Source: an uncultured Collinsella sp.
GTDB taxonomy: Bacteria > Actinomycetota > Coriobacteriia > Coriobacteriales > Coriobacteriaceae
NCBI GenBank assembly: GCA_900547855.1
Contig: URIK01000046.1
Span: forward strand, 1 to 12,513
Direction: 5' to 3'
DNA: 12,513 bases
Below, one piece after another: positions 1-8,020 of this stretch. The position numbers were made by a program, and so were the translations under genes. The notes under the pieces were generated by a model. That model searched no databases and was not told where the DNA came from. It worked only from the letters and a program-made list of their open reading frames with translations. Numbering within the stretch: the first letter of the stretch is position 1; each line of letters begins with the position of its first letter.

Positions 1-45
1 ACACTCGACTAGTCGTCGGCAGCGTCAGATGTGTATAAGAGACAG
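1..45 (+). other. Nextera i5-side sequencing adapter (not genomic)
   Basis: The sequence opens with the last four bases of the P5 primer (1-4), an eight-base index tcgactag (5-12), the Read 1 adapter tcgtcggcagcgtc (13-26) and the 19-bp Tn5 mosaic end agatgtgtataagagacag (27-45). This matches the published Illumina Nextera design exactly, and the index matches the one I recall as S513 of the Nextera XT v2 set. Genomic sequence starts at 46. Nothing in 1-45 should be annotated or used for homology. Confidence 0.98.
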
Positions 46-213
46 ATATAATACCTCTTCCGGGATTCCTCGTGTTTTTCCCCGAAAATTTACGATAATT
101 CTGTATATACCGGATAAAATCGCTCCGTAGGCATCGAAGCCGGGTACTACGCCGCAGCTGTCGGGCCGAACAATCCTCCGCAGGAGGCAAGACAGCTCCG
201 AAAGGAAGACGAC
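46..213. other. Gene-free stretch downstream of the EF-P fragment, with one structured segment
   Basis: I see no convincing gene here. It is less GC-rich than the rest of the window and lies beyond the EF-P terminator, on the Bacteroidota-like side of the chimeric join. One structured segment is visible: agctgtc (156-162) pairs with gacagct (191-197), and inside it cctcc (175-179) pairs with ggagg (183-187) across a 3-base loop. I do not recognise it as a known RNA, and it lacks a tRNA T-loop. Confidence 0.5.
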
Positions 214-246
214 AAAAAACGCCGCCGCAATCTATGTGCGACGGCG
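214..246 (-). terminator. Intrinsic terminator after the EF-P fragment
   Basis: Read on the minus strand, a GC-rich hairpin is followed by six T residues (complement of 214-219). The stem pairs 220-224 with 242-246 and 226-229 with 237-240, with one C/A mismatch and a 7-base loop. It lies about 54 bases past the EF-P stop codon. It is a normal rho-independent terminator and supports the idea that this end of the contig holds a natural gene end. Confidence 0.85.
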
Positions 247-299
247 TAATATTCGTTCTTTCCACCCGGGCAGAAGAAGCCCGGTTCGAACGGAAGTCT

Positions 300-1217
<918 letters not shown>

Positions 1218-1253
1218 GGTGCTCGGCTCCTTATGACTCGAAATGGTAAAGCG

Positions 1254-2087
1254 TTAGCGGATGATGGTCGCGCCGGTCTTGTGCGAAACATAGACAGCGG
1301 CCTTGTTGATCGCGACGTTGATGAGGATGTAGATGACCGCGATAACCAGGTAGACCGACACGAGGGCGTCGTAGTTGGTAATGAGCACGCGGGCGTTTTG
1401 CATGAGGTCGGGGTAGCTCACCACATAGGCGACGGTGGTGTCTTTGACTACGACCACGAGCTGCGAAATCAACGACGGAATGATAAACCGAATAGCCTGC
1501 GGCAACACGATTTTAAAGGTGATTTTGGCCTTGGAGAGACCGAGCGCCTGGGCTGCCTCGACCTGACCGCGCGGCACGGCATTGACGCCGGCGCGGAAAA
1601 TCTCGGCCAGCACGCCGGCCGCAGCGAGCGCGACAGGCAACGTGAGCATCCAAAACGACGGCAGCGAGATCTTGTACTGGGGCAGCACCAAAAAGAAGAA
1701 GTAGATAAACAGCAGGCTCGGCACACCGCGGAAGAAGTCGGTAAGCACGCGGCAGACCAGCTGCAGCGGCTTAATGTCGCTGGTGCGGCCGAGCATAAGG
1801 GCTAAGCCCAGCACCAGCGCGATGGCGCCAGCGGTGAGTGCGACTTTAACGGTGCCCTCAAAGCCGGCAAGCAAGAACTTCCAGGTGGTGAGGTGCGTAA
1901 AGAAATACCAATAGTGGACCGAAAGCTGGCCGGTCACATAAAAGCGCTGCAACACGAGGACGACGAGCGCGGCGACGGCAACAAGCGAGATGGCGGTGCC
2001 GATCCGAATCTTGGCGCGCATCTTGGGGCCGGGAGCCTCGTAGAGCGCATCGCGCATGGTAAGCGCAGGGGAGGAGTGCTTGCTCAT
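1254..2087 (-). CDS. gluD: Glutamate-type ABC transporter permease (GluD)
   Basis: This 277-residue inner-membrane permease belongs to the HisM/GluD family of polar amino acid importers and forms the channel together with GluC. The cytoplasmic N-terminus carries LYEAPGPK (15-22), very like the start of corynebacterial GluD. A first membrane helix covers roughly 30-50, with more hydrophobic segments at about 75-100, 115-137, 145-168 and 240-262. The ATPase-docking EAA loop is PRGQVEAAQALGL to VLPQA (172-198). The ATG at 2087 overlaps the gluC stop by four bases (ATGA on the minus strand), so the two permeases are probably translationally coupled. Substrate is inferred from GluD similarity; glutamate is likeliest, with glutamine or aspartate possible. 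Confidence 0.9.
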   Translation of the reverse strand: MSKHSSPALTMRDALYEAPGPKMRAKIRIGTAISLVAVAALVVLVLQRFYVTGQLSVHYWYFFTHLTTWKFLLAGFEGTVKVALTAGAIALVLGLALMLGRTSDIKPLQLVCRVLTDFFRGVPSLLFIYFFFLVLPQYKISLPSFWMLTLPVALAAAGVLAEIFRAGVNAVPRGQVEAAQALGLSKAKITFKIVLPQAIRFIIPSLISQLVVVVKDTTVAYVVSYPDLMQNARVLITNYDALVSVYLVIAVIYILINVAINKAAVYVSHKTGATIIR

Positions 2088-2743
2088 CGGAGGATCCTCA
2101 CCTTCTTATCGATGTAGTTGCCAATGTGGCTCACCACAAAGGCCGTGCCCAGGTAGCCGAGCGCCGAGATAAAGAACGCGGCGACGCCGCCAAGTGAGCG
2201 CGTGTTGATGTAGCTCACCACGCCGGTGAGCTCTTGCGGCTTAAGCGGCACCTGGCTGCCGAGCGCAGTGGTGAGCATGACGGCGATAAAGAGGTTGGTC
2301 ATGGGCAGCACGCTCGAGCGCAGCGCCTGCGGAATCACGATCTTGGCGAGGATGCGGTTAAAGCTCATGCCGAGCGAACGTGCGGCTTCGACCTGACCGA
2401 CGCCGACGGTGTTGATGCCGCTCATAAAGTTCTCGGAGCCAAAGGCCGAGCCCAAAAGGACCGTGGCGACGATAACGCAGGTGCGGTAGGGCAGGACGAC
2501 CTTGAGCGGCGGCAGCGCATAGACGACGATGATGAGCAGCGCAATGCCAGGGATGTTACGGAAGACCTGGACATACAGGTCGCCAAAGACGCGCAGTGGC
2601 TTGAGCGGCGACACGCGCATCACGGTGACGGCGACGGCCAGTACCATGGCGATGGCAAACGACTCAAGCGTCATGCCCCAGGTTGCTAGCAGCGCGTCGA
2701 TATAGTTCTGGCCATAGAGCGACCAGAGTTCGGAGAGACTCAT
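2084..2743 (-). CDS. gluC: Glutamate-type ABC transporter permease (GluC)
   Basis: This 219-residue membrane permease is the partner of GluD. It has helices at about 20-42, 64-80, 88-108 and 190-208. MRVSPLKPLR (42-51) closely resembles the corresponding loop of corynebacterial GluC. The EAA loop GQVEAARSLGM to VIPQA (116-140) marks the ATPase contact. Its ATG at 2743 has gggagg five bases upstream. It is separated from gluB by 138 bp containing a hairpin, and its stop overlaps the gluD start. As with gluD, the exact substrate is inferred from family resemblance. Confidence 0.9.
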   Translation of the reverse strand: MSLSELWSLYGQNYIDALLATWGMTLESFAIAMVLAVAVTVMRVSPLKPLRVFGDLYVQVFRNIPGIALLIIVVYALPPLKVVLPYRTCVIVATVLLGSAFGSENFMSGINTVGVGQVEAARSLGMSFNRILAKIVIPQALRSSVLPMTNLFIAVMLTTALGSQVPLKPQELTGVVSYINTRSLGGVAAFFISALGYLGTAFVVSHIGNYIDKKVRILR

Positions 2744-2767
2744 GCGGACCTCCCGCCGATAAGGAAA

Positions 2768-2793
2768 GGGGCTCCCGTGTGTACGGAAGCCCC
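2768..2793 (-). terminator. Intercistronic hairpin between gluB and gluC (attenuator-like)
   Basis: ggggct (2768-2773) pairs with agcccc (2788-2793), and ccgt pairs with acgg inside, leaving a 4-base loop. On the minus strand it is followed by a weak T-rich stretch (complement of 2761-2767) and then the gluC ribosome binding site. Such hairpins behind binding-protein genes usually stop part of the transcripts or protect the 3' end, so that more binding protein than permease is made. That role is inferred. Confidence 0.6.
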
Positions 2794-2881
2794 GACAACT
2801 CAGTGAGGAAACAGTTTACCGCAATAAAGCGCATCATGCTTTTCCATATGGTTTCGTTGCGGCCGTTACCAGGCTCGCTGC

Positions 2882-3877
2882 CTAGGCGCCGATCTCGGGC
2901 AGCTCGGGAACATTGGTGTCGCCCGTACGGTCGCCGATGCAGATCTGCCACAGCTCGGTCCAGGTGCCATCGTCCTCGATCTTCTTAAGGAAGTCGTTGA
3001 CAAAGGCGACGCCGTCGGAATCGAGCGGCAGACCGATGCCATAGGGCTCCTTGCTGCCGAAGGGCTTGCCGGCGATCTTGTACTTACCGGGCTCGCGGAC
3101 CAGGGCGCTCTGCTGCATGTTGTTATCGATGACGTAGGCGTCAACGCGGCCCTGCTGGAGTGCCTGGCGAGCCTCCTCGTCGGTCTTGAACTCCTGCTGG
3201 CTGGCCTTGGGGGCGAACTCCTCCAGGATGGCGGGGCCGTTGGAGCCGGACTGGACGGCGACGTTCTTGTCGGCCAGGTCGTCGACGCTCTTGATGTCGT
3301 CGTTGTCGGCGAGCACCAGGATGGCCTGCTGCGTGTAGTAATAGGGACCGGCAAAGGAGACGAGCTTCTTGCGCTCATCGGTAATGGTGTAGGTGGCAAA
3401 GACAGCGTCGACCTGGCCGTTCTGCAGGACGGACTCGCGCGTGTCCGAGGTCACCTGGGTGATCTCGACCTTGTTCTCGCCCAGAATGTAGTTGGACAGG
3501 AGCTGTGCGATACCGGCGTCGAAGCCGCGGGTCTGACCGTCTTTCTCGTTGAGGAGGGAGAAGAGCGTGGAGGTCTGAACGCCACCGATCTTAAAGACGC
3601 CGGCGTCCTTGACGGCCGTGGCCCAGGTGCTGGCGGCGATGGCGTCGTCATCGGCCTTGGGGCCGTGGTTGACGAGCTTGTCGAATGCCTTAGCGTCGAG
3701 CGTGGTGGAAGCCTCGGTATCCTCGGAGCTCTTGGAGGAGTCGGCGGCGGAGCCCTTGTCGGCCTCGGCGCTGGTGTCGGAGCAGCCGGCAAGACCAAGG
3801 CCGGCGACGGTTGCGAAGGTGGCGGCAACGAAGCCGCGGCGGTCGAGAACGACCTGCTGGGAGAGGTTCTTGCTCAT
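2882..3877 (-). CDS. gluB: Glutamate-type substrate-binding lipoprotein (GluB)
   Basis: This 331-residue solute-binding protein of family 3 captures the amino acid outside the membrane and delivers it to GluCD. The N-terminus has a twin-arginine-like DRRGF (12-16), a hydrophobic stretch and a lipobox LAGC with lipidated Cys32. A Ser/Glu/Asp-rich linker (about 33-60) follows, as in surface lipoproteins. The binding fold runs from about residue 95, with GFDAGIAQLL, DAVFATYTITDERKKLVSF and GPYYYTQQAILV typical of the family. The ATG at 3877 is preceded by gaaaggtg. It is the first gene of the gluBCDA operon, with a recognisable promoter at 3921-3950. Ligand specificity cannot be read from the sequence; glutamate is inferred from the GluCD/GluA resemblance. 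Confidence 0.9.
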   Translation of the reverse strand: MSKNLSQQVVLDRRGFVAATFATVAGLGLAGCSDTSAEADKGSAADSSKSSEDTEASTTLDAKAFDKLVNHGPKADDDAIAASTWATAVKDAGVFKIGGVQTSTLFSLLNEKDGQTRGFDAGIAQLLSNYILGENKVEITQVTSDTRESVLQNGQVDAVFATYTITDERKKLVSFAGPYYYTQQAILVLADNDDIKSVDDLADKNVAVQSGSNGPAILEEFAPKASQQEFKTDEEARQALQQGRVDAYVIDNNMQQSALVREPGKYKIAGKPFGSKEPYGIGLPLDSDGVAFVNDFLKKIEDDGTWTELWQICIGDRTGDTNVPELPEIGA

Positions 3878-3920
3878 GGTAGAACACCTTTCTCAATAAA
3901 ATCCCTAGCGGTTGAGTAGA

Positions 3921-3950
3921 GTTATACCCTATTGCGCTCAAATGGGTCAA
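3921..3950 (-). promoter_or_regulatory. Probable promoter of the gluBCDA operon
   Basis: On the minus strand there is a -35 element TTGACC (3945-3950) and a -10 element TATAAC (3921-3926), 18 bp apart. Transcription would start near 3914, giving a leader of roughly 35 bases before the gluB ATG. Both hexamers match the vegetative consensus at five of six positions. Confidence 0.7.
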
Positions 3951-3996
3951 CACGAAATAACTCAGAAACATACTTGTCTTATGGGTTATTCTGCCT

Positions 3997-4024
3997 ACCA
4001 AAAAGGGACAGGCACCTTCGTGGT
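3997..4024. repeat. Degenerate copy of a 29-bp palindromic repeat
   Basis: The segment begins acca and ends tggt around the core aaagggacaggcaccttcgt. That core is shared, with small changes, by the two better copies at 10725-10753 and 11161-11189. All three are intergenic. Confidence 0.6.
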
Positions 4025-4061
4025 GGTTTTGGCCGATGCGGCGGCATGCCTTGTTGCTTTG

Positions 4062-4116
4062 TCTCGATCTGTAACATCCGCAGCCATTTTTGCCGAGTAA
4101 CTGTTACAGATTGAGA
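4062..4116. repeat. Inverted-repeat module, copy 1 (15-bp arms, 25-base loop)
   Basis: The left arm tctcgatctgtaaca (4062-4076) and right arm tgttacagattgaga (4102-4116) are inverse complements with one mismatch, separated by 25 bases. The second module at 4142-4196 has the same arms, the same spacing and unrelated loop sequence. It lies in the gene-free region between the gluB promoter and the dxs terminator. Confidence 0.85.
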
Positions 4117-4141
4117 TTTTCTCTTCAGGGGAATTCGAATG

Positions 4142-4196
4142 TCTCAATCTGTAACAATTGGGCGAGGATTTGTCCTCTAGATGTTACAGATTGAGA
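4142..4196. repeat. Inverted-repeat module, copy 2 (15-bp arms, 25-base loop)
   Basis: tctcaatctgtaaca (4142-4156) and tgttacagattgaga (4182-4196) are perfectly complementary arms around 25 bases. The loop contains a small hairpin of its own, gagga/tcctc (4164-4177), that copy 1 lacks. The whole is exactly 55 bp, like copy 1, and starts 80 bp after it. Confidence 0.88.
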
Positions 4197-4209
4197 TAAT
4201 CGCGTCGTG

Positions 4210-4250
4210 AAAACAAAACCTCCGCAGGGGTGCTTTCCTTGCGGAGATTT
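4210..4250 (-). terminator. Intrinsic terminator of the dxs-like gene
   Basis: On the minus strand, ctccgca (complement of 4240-4246) pairs with tgcggag (complement of 4220-4226) around 13 bases and is followed by TTTTGTTTT. It begins just past the dxs stop codon. The opposite strand also has a T-rich flank, so it may work both ways. Confidence 0.88.
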
Positions 4251-4252
4251 TC

Positions 4253-6034
4253 TTACTTGTTGAGTAGTCTCACGGCTTCGGCGGCCATGTTCTCGACCGT
4301 CATGCCGTTCTGCGCGAGCAGTTCGTTGGGATCGTAGCGGTCGGGAAAGCCCTTGGCGATGCCAAAGGTGCGCGTGCGCAACGGCGTGCATGCCAGATAA
4401 CATGCCACGCGCTCGCCCCAGCCGCCGTCCAAGATGCCGTCCTCGAGGGTGACGACAACGCGATGCTCGGCGGCAAGACTGTCGAGGAACTCGCGGTCGA
4501 GCTCGGTTGCAAAGCGCGGGTTGACGAGCGTGGCCTCGATGCCGTACTCGGCAGTCAGACGGTTTGCCACGCGCTCACCCAGCTCAAAGAAATCGCCAAG
4601 CGCGAGCACGGCAACGTCGCGGCCCTGACGCACCACGTTGTAGCGAACGGCGCTGTAGTCGGTGTCTTCGGCGGGCGCAAGGTCGGGGTGGCTTACCAGG
4701 CCGATGCCCGGTACGCGGATTGCCACGGGATGCTCGCGGTGGTCGAGCGACCAGCTCAGCATGGACAGATATTCCTCCATGCAGGCCGGCGCCAAGTAGT
4801 GCATGTTGGGAAGACCGCCCAGCATGGAAATATCAAAGAACGAAAGATGCGTCTCGGACGTGGTGCCAAAGATTGACGCACCAAACACCAAAATGGTTGC
4901 GGGGGCGTCGTTGAGGCATAGGTCGTGCCACAGCTCGTCGTAGGCGCGCTGCAAAAACGTACCGTACACACCAAAGACTGGCTTGGCGCCCGAGCGCGCA
5001 AGCGCGGTGGCAAAGGTCACGGCGTGCTCCTCGGCAATGCCCACGTCGACGAACTGTTTGCCGGCGGCAGCGCGAAGCTCGGGTGTAAAGCCCATAATGT
5101 AGGGCGTGGCGGCCGTGATGCCAACGACCTGCGGATCGCGCTCGATGGCGGCGCTGAGCGTCTCGCCCGTAATGTCGGCATAGGTGCGCGGCGCGGGCTC
5201 GCTCGGATGGCCCGGGCAAAGCTTGCGCCCAGTCGCCATGTCAAACGGACCCACGTGGTGCCAGCGTTCGGGGTCGCTCTGGGCCGGCTCAAAGCCCTTG
5301 CCCTTGGCGGTGGAGACGTGCAGCACGATGGGATGATCGATATTGCGCAGTTCCTGCAGCGCGTCGACTAGGGCCAACACATCGTTACCGGCGTCCAGAT
5401 AGCGGTAGTCGAGCCCCATCGCGCGGAAAACGTTGCGCTCGCAGGTGCCGTTGCTGGCGCGCAGCTCGGCCAGATTGCGATACAGGCCGCCATGGTTCTC
5501 GGCAATGGACTGATCGTTATCGTTGACGATGATGATCAGGTTGCTATCGAGTTCGGCGGCATTGTTAAAGCCCTCAAACGCCAGGCCGCCCGAAAGCGAG
5601 CCGTCGCCAATGATGGTGATGACGTTGTACGCATCGCCCGCCAGGTCGCGCGCGTGGGCAAGGCCGCAGCCCAAGCTCACCGAGGTCGAGGTATGCCCCA
5701 TGGCGAACAGGTCATGCTCGGACTCGTCGGGATTGGCAAAGCCAGAGGCCTCGCCAAAGCGCTTCGGATCGATATAAGTGTATGCGCGCCCAGTCAACGC
5801 CTTGTGGGCGTAGGTCTGGTGCGAAACGTCAAAGACAATCTTGTCGATAGGGGAGTTAAACACGCGATGGAGCGCGACCGTAAGCTCAACGACGCCCAGG
5901 TTGGGGGCAACGTGCCCGCCGACGGCGGCGGAGCTTTCGAGGATGGCGTGGCGAATCTCGTCGCAGAGCTGCGGGAGCTCGGCACGATTAAGAGCCTTGA
6001 CGTCCTCGGGCGTTGTCGTTTGCGTAAGCAGCAT
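4253..6034 (-). CDS. dxs: 1-deoxy-D-xylulose-5-phosphate synthase-like thiamine-diphosphate enzyme
   Basis: This 593-residue transketolase-family enzyme has the DXS domain order. DXS condenses pyruvate and glyceraldehyde 3-phosphate at the head of the MEP isoprenoid pathway. Visible are HQTYAHKALTGR (72-83), GHTSTSVS (113-120), the diphosphate/Mg motif GDG (143-145) with NDND (171-174), the catalytic glutamate in GIAEEHAVTF (Glu335), FLQRAYDELWHD (360-371) and a C-terminal domain from about 470. It is some 30 residues shorter than typical DXS (about 620). Where ordinary DXS has DRAGLVG-DG-TH, this protein reads FGASIFGTTSETH (384-396), and AEQHAVT is AEEHAVT. It therefore belongs to a divergent DXS-like subgroup whose substrate I cannot be sure of. 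The ATG at 6034 has ggag 12 bases upstream, a little far. It has a strong terminator after it and stands alone. Confidence 0.82.
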   Translation of the reverse strand: MLLTQTTTPEDVKALNRAELPQLCDEIRHAILESSAAVGGHVAPNLGVVELTVALHRVFNSPIDKIVFDVSHQTYAHKALTGRAYTYIDPKRFGEASGFANPDESEHDLFAMGHTSTSVSLGCGLAHARDLAGDAYNVITIIGDGSLSGGLAFEGFNNAAELDSNLIIIVNDNDQSIAENHGGLYRNLAELRASNGTCERNVFRAMGLDYRYLDAGNDVLALVDALQELRNIDHPIVLHVSTAKGKGFEPAQSDPERWHHVGPFDMATGRKLCPGHPSEPAPRTYADITGETLSAAIERDPQVVGITAATPYIMGFTPELRAAAGKQFVDVGIAEEHAVTFATALARSGAKPVFGVYGTFLQRAYDELWHDLCLNDAPATILVFGASIFGTTSETHLSFFDISMLGGLPNMHYLAPACMEEYLSMLSWSLDHREHPVAIRVPGIGLVSHPDLAPAEDTDYSAVRYNVVRQGRDVAVLALGDFFELGERVANRLTAEYGIEATLVNPRFATELDREFLDSLAAEHRVVVTLEDGILDGGWGERVACYLACTPLRTRTFGIAKGFPDRYDPNELLAQNGMTVENMAAEAVRLLNK

Positions 6035-6063
6035 CGTTGTGGGTTACTCCATGCGAATCGAGC

Positions 6064-6084
6064 GTCGGCGCTCCCTCGGCCGAC
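6064..6084. promoter_or_regulatory. Small hairpin in the dxs-like gene leader
   Basis: gtcggc (6064-6069) is perfectly complementary to gccgac (6079-6084) around nine bases. It sits 30-50 bases upstream of the dxs start on the minus strand, so it would be in the mRNA leader. No known riboswitch pattern is visible. Confidence 0.35.
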
Positions 6085-6161
6085 ACAATTGCACAAGACA
6101 GTCTCGCACATTTTGGCGTTTGATATGTGACGGCGGCGCGGTAATTCGCCAACTGGTGGGG

Positions 6162-6173
6162 CAAAACGTTTTG
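6162..6173. promoter_or_regulatory. Perfect 12-bp palindrome between dxs and the HD gene (LacI-family-like operator)
   Basis: caaaacgttttg is a perfect palindrome centred on CG, the usual look of LacI/GalR-family operators, though the TG/CA flanks of a cre site are missing. It lies in the 228-bp divergent intergenic region and overlaps a possible -35 (ttgtcc, 6171-6176) that stands 17 bp before ttcaat (6194-6199), a candidate promoter for the HD gene. Confidence 0.4.
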
Positions 6174-6262
6174 TCCGATGCCATACTGATGTGTTCAATG
6201 ATGTTTTTATCGATTGTGCACAGGCCGTGGCTTGCCGCCGTGAGCCGCTGGAAGGAGGCAGC

Positions 6263-6799
6263 ATGTCCGATGCCGTTCGTGCCGAGAAAATCGCGCACGA
6301 GGTCGACGATGCCGCCCGCCAGCTCGCCCAGGTGGGCCGCTTGGACCTGACGCGCGAGTTTATCCAGCATGGCGGCGTGACGGTCTATGCACATGTGACC
6401 TCGGTGGCACGGGCAAGTCTGTCCTTTGCCGAGCACTTGGGCCGTGCTGGCATTTCGATCGACCGTGCCTCGCTGCTGCGCGGAGCCTTGTTACACGATT
6501 ACTTTCTCTACGATTGGCACGACCCCAACCCGAGTCATCGCCTGCACGGATTTCGACATCCGTTTTTTGCCCTGGCGCGTGCCGAGGAAGATTTTGAGCT
6601 GACGCCGCGCGAGCGGAATATTATCGTGCGGCATATGTTTCCGCTGGTGCCGGTGCCGCCGACGTGTCGCGAGGCGTGGATTGTTTGCCTGGCGGATAAA
6701 TGGTGTGCTCTGCGTGAGACGGTCGCCGGCCGCCTGCCGCGCAAGGACGAGACGGACGATAGCGTGAGTAAAGCATCGAGCGAAAAGAGGAGAGGGTAG
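6263..6799 (+). CDS. HD-domain phosphohydrolase-like protein
   Basis: This 178-residue soluble protein has an HD metal-binding domain. The likely ligands are His44 in VYAHVTSVA, His78-Asp79 in GALLHDYFLYDWHD and Asp145 in CLADKW, with further conserved histidines His95, His99 and His124 (HRLHGFRHP; RHMFP). HD proteins hydrolyse phosphate esters, often nucleotides, but the substrate is unknown. I chose ATG 6263 because aaggagg stands four bases upstream; an in-frame ATG 24 codons earlier (6191) has no such site and would overlap the candidate promoter. The next gene starts three bases after its stop, so the two are co-transcribed. Related HD proteins next to CmpB-type membrane proteins occur in Gram-positive gut bacteria, as far as I recall. 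The tail after residue 155 is charged and probably disordered. Confidence 0.85.
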   Translation: MSDAVRAEKIAHEVDDAARQLAQVGRLDLTREFIQHGGVTVYAHVTSVARASLSFAEHLGRAGISIDRASLLRGALLHDYFLYDWHDPNPSHRLHGFRHPFFALARAEEDFELTPRERNIIVRHMFPLVPVPPTCREAWIVCLADKWCALRETVAGRLPRKDETDDSVSKASSEKRRG

Positions 6800-6802
6800 A
6801 CG

Positions 6803-7822
6803 GTGGGGACCGCGATTGATATGGCGTTTTGCGGCGCGACGCTTGCCGCCTGCCCACTCTCGGCACTGGTGCTCTCGTTTGCCTTTTACGGGTTTTGCGG
6901 TTGGGCATGGGAGTCGACAGTATGCGCCATGCTCAATCACGGACGATTTGCCAACAGTGGCTTTTTGCTGGGGCCGTGTTGTCCCATCTATGGTGTGGGC
7001 GGCATTGCCTGCTGGCTGCTGTTGCGCGGGATTCCGGATGCCTCGAGCCAGTTTGTCGCTGCAGCGCTCGTATGCAGCGTGATTGAGTACAGCGTGGGCG
7101 TGCTGTTGGAAAAAACAACGGGCGCTCGCTTTTGGGATTACTCGCACCTGCCGTTTAACCTGCACGGACGCATCTGCCTGTACTGGGCCTGCGCGTTTGG
7201 CTTGGGTGCGTTGTGTATTTGCCGTTTAGTGGAGCCGGCATTGCTGGGGCTGCTTGGCCATCTGCCGGTGCTGATTGTGCGACTGTCCGCCTTTATCGTC
7301 GCGGTCGCGATGATGGTCGACGCGGTGTGCTCGTTGGCGAGCTGGCGGCGTCTGTCTGATCAGCTGGAGCGCGTCCGGGCCGACCTTGCCGACCGCATCA
7401 ACGAGTCGCTTGCCGACGCGTCCGACTCAATGCTCGAGCGCATTCCCGAATCGACGATTGACTCGGTGGCACAGACGCATATCCGTAGCCGTGCCGTTAA
7501 CGCGTGGCTGGCCGAGCTGGGTGACGCCGCGCTCGATGCTCTGCGCGAGAAGGCTTCGGTGCCGACGTTTATCGCGGATGGTGCTCGCGGCCTGGCGCTT
7601 GCCGCCCGCCGCGTGGCCGATGCCGCGCCGAACATGCCGCGTCCGTCGCTCAGTCGTCGCCTTGCCGGCAAGCGCATGAGCCGTCCGGTGCCAAGCGTGT
7701 CGCTCAGCCGACGCGACCTGCGCTTCTTCAATGCCTTCCCGCGCTTGCGCATCAACCGCTACGAGGGCGTCATCCGAGCTACCGACCTCCGCGACCGAGC
7801 CCGCGAGCTGTTCCGCCGCTAG
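6803..7822 (+). CDS. CmpB/DUF1113 putative ABC-transporter-type membrane protein
   Basis: This 339-residue protein has an N-terminal membrane domain of the PF06541 type (putative ABC transporter type IV, CmpB, formerly DUF1113). Diagnostic strings are FYGFCGWAWES (28-38), FANSGFLLGPCCPIYGVGG (49-67) and WDYSHLPFNLHGRICL (111-126). Membrane helices lie near 12-35, 59-75, 82-103, 122-141 and 155-178. From about 180 it turns soluble, with a helical segment (180-260) and a basic Arg-rich tail; that extension is longer than the usual family member and I recognise nothing in it. The start is GTG 6803, three bases after the HD gene stop, with aggagaggg upstream. ATG 6821 is an alternative, weaker in ribosome binding site. 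No transport substrate is established for the family. Confidence 0.82.
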   Translation: MGTAIDMAFCGATLAACPLSALVLSFAFYGFCGWAWESTVCAMLNHGRFANSGFLLGPCCPIYGVGGIACWLLLRGIPDASSQFVAAALVCSVIEYSVGVLLEKTTGARFWDYSHLPFNLHGRICLYWACAFGLGALCICRLVEPALLGLLGHLPVLIVRLSAFIVAVAMMVDAVCSLASWRRLSDQLERVRADLADRINESLADASDSMLERIPESTIDSVAQTHIRSRAVNAWLAELGDAALDALREKASVPTFIADGARGLALAARRVADAAPNMPRPSLSRRLAGKRMSRPVPSVSLSRRDLRFFNAFPRLRINRYEGVIRATDLRDRARELFRR

Positions 7823-8020
7823 CCGGGACGGGCGCGCTCACGGCTTCCTTGCTCGCGTATTTCCCGTTCGTTTCGCGTCCGTTGCCGCGCCGTTTCCAAG
7901 ATTGCGGCACCGTTTCCATTCGACAACGCCGCGTTTAACAACGCCGTATCTGGTCTACACCAGTTGCCCCTCGGCCGCATTATGGGCGCCGACAACGTTC
8001 ATGCGACCAAGGGAGAGCGA
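7823..8020. promoter_or_regulatory. Intergenic region upstream of amt
   Basis: This 198-bp stretch holds no gene. The nonamer ccgtttcca occurs twice (about 7892-7900 and 7911-7919), and ctggt/accag form a short inverted repeat at 7950-7963. No convincing -35/-10 pair is seen, so the amt promoter is not assigned. No clear terminator for the CmpB gene is visible either. Confidence 0.35.

Noticed and set aside
156..197. A tRNA or known small RNA
   Set aside because: There is a nested stem, but no anticodon arm or T-loop pattern and no acceptor stem.
4062..4196. A CRISPR array
   Set aside because: The four 15-bp units alternate in orientation and come as two inverted pairs; there are no uniform direct repeats or Cas genes.
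6191..6262. A 24-residue longer start for the HD protein
   Set aside because: No ribosome site at 6191, while ATG 6263 has aaggagg at good spacing.
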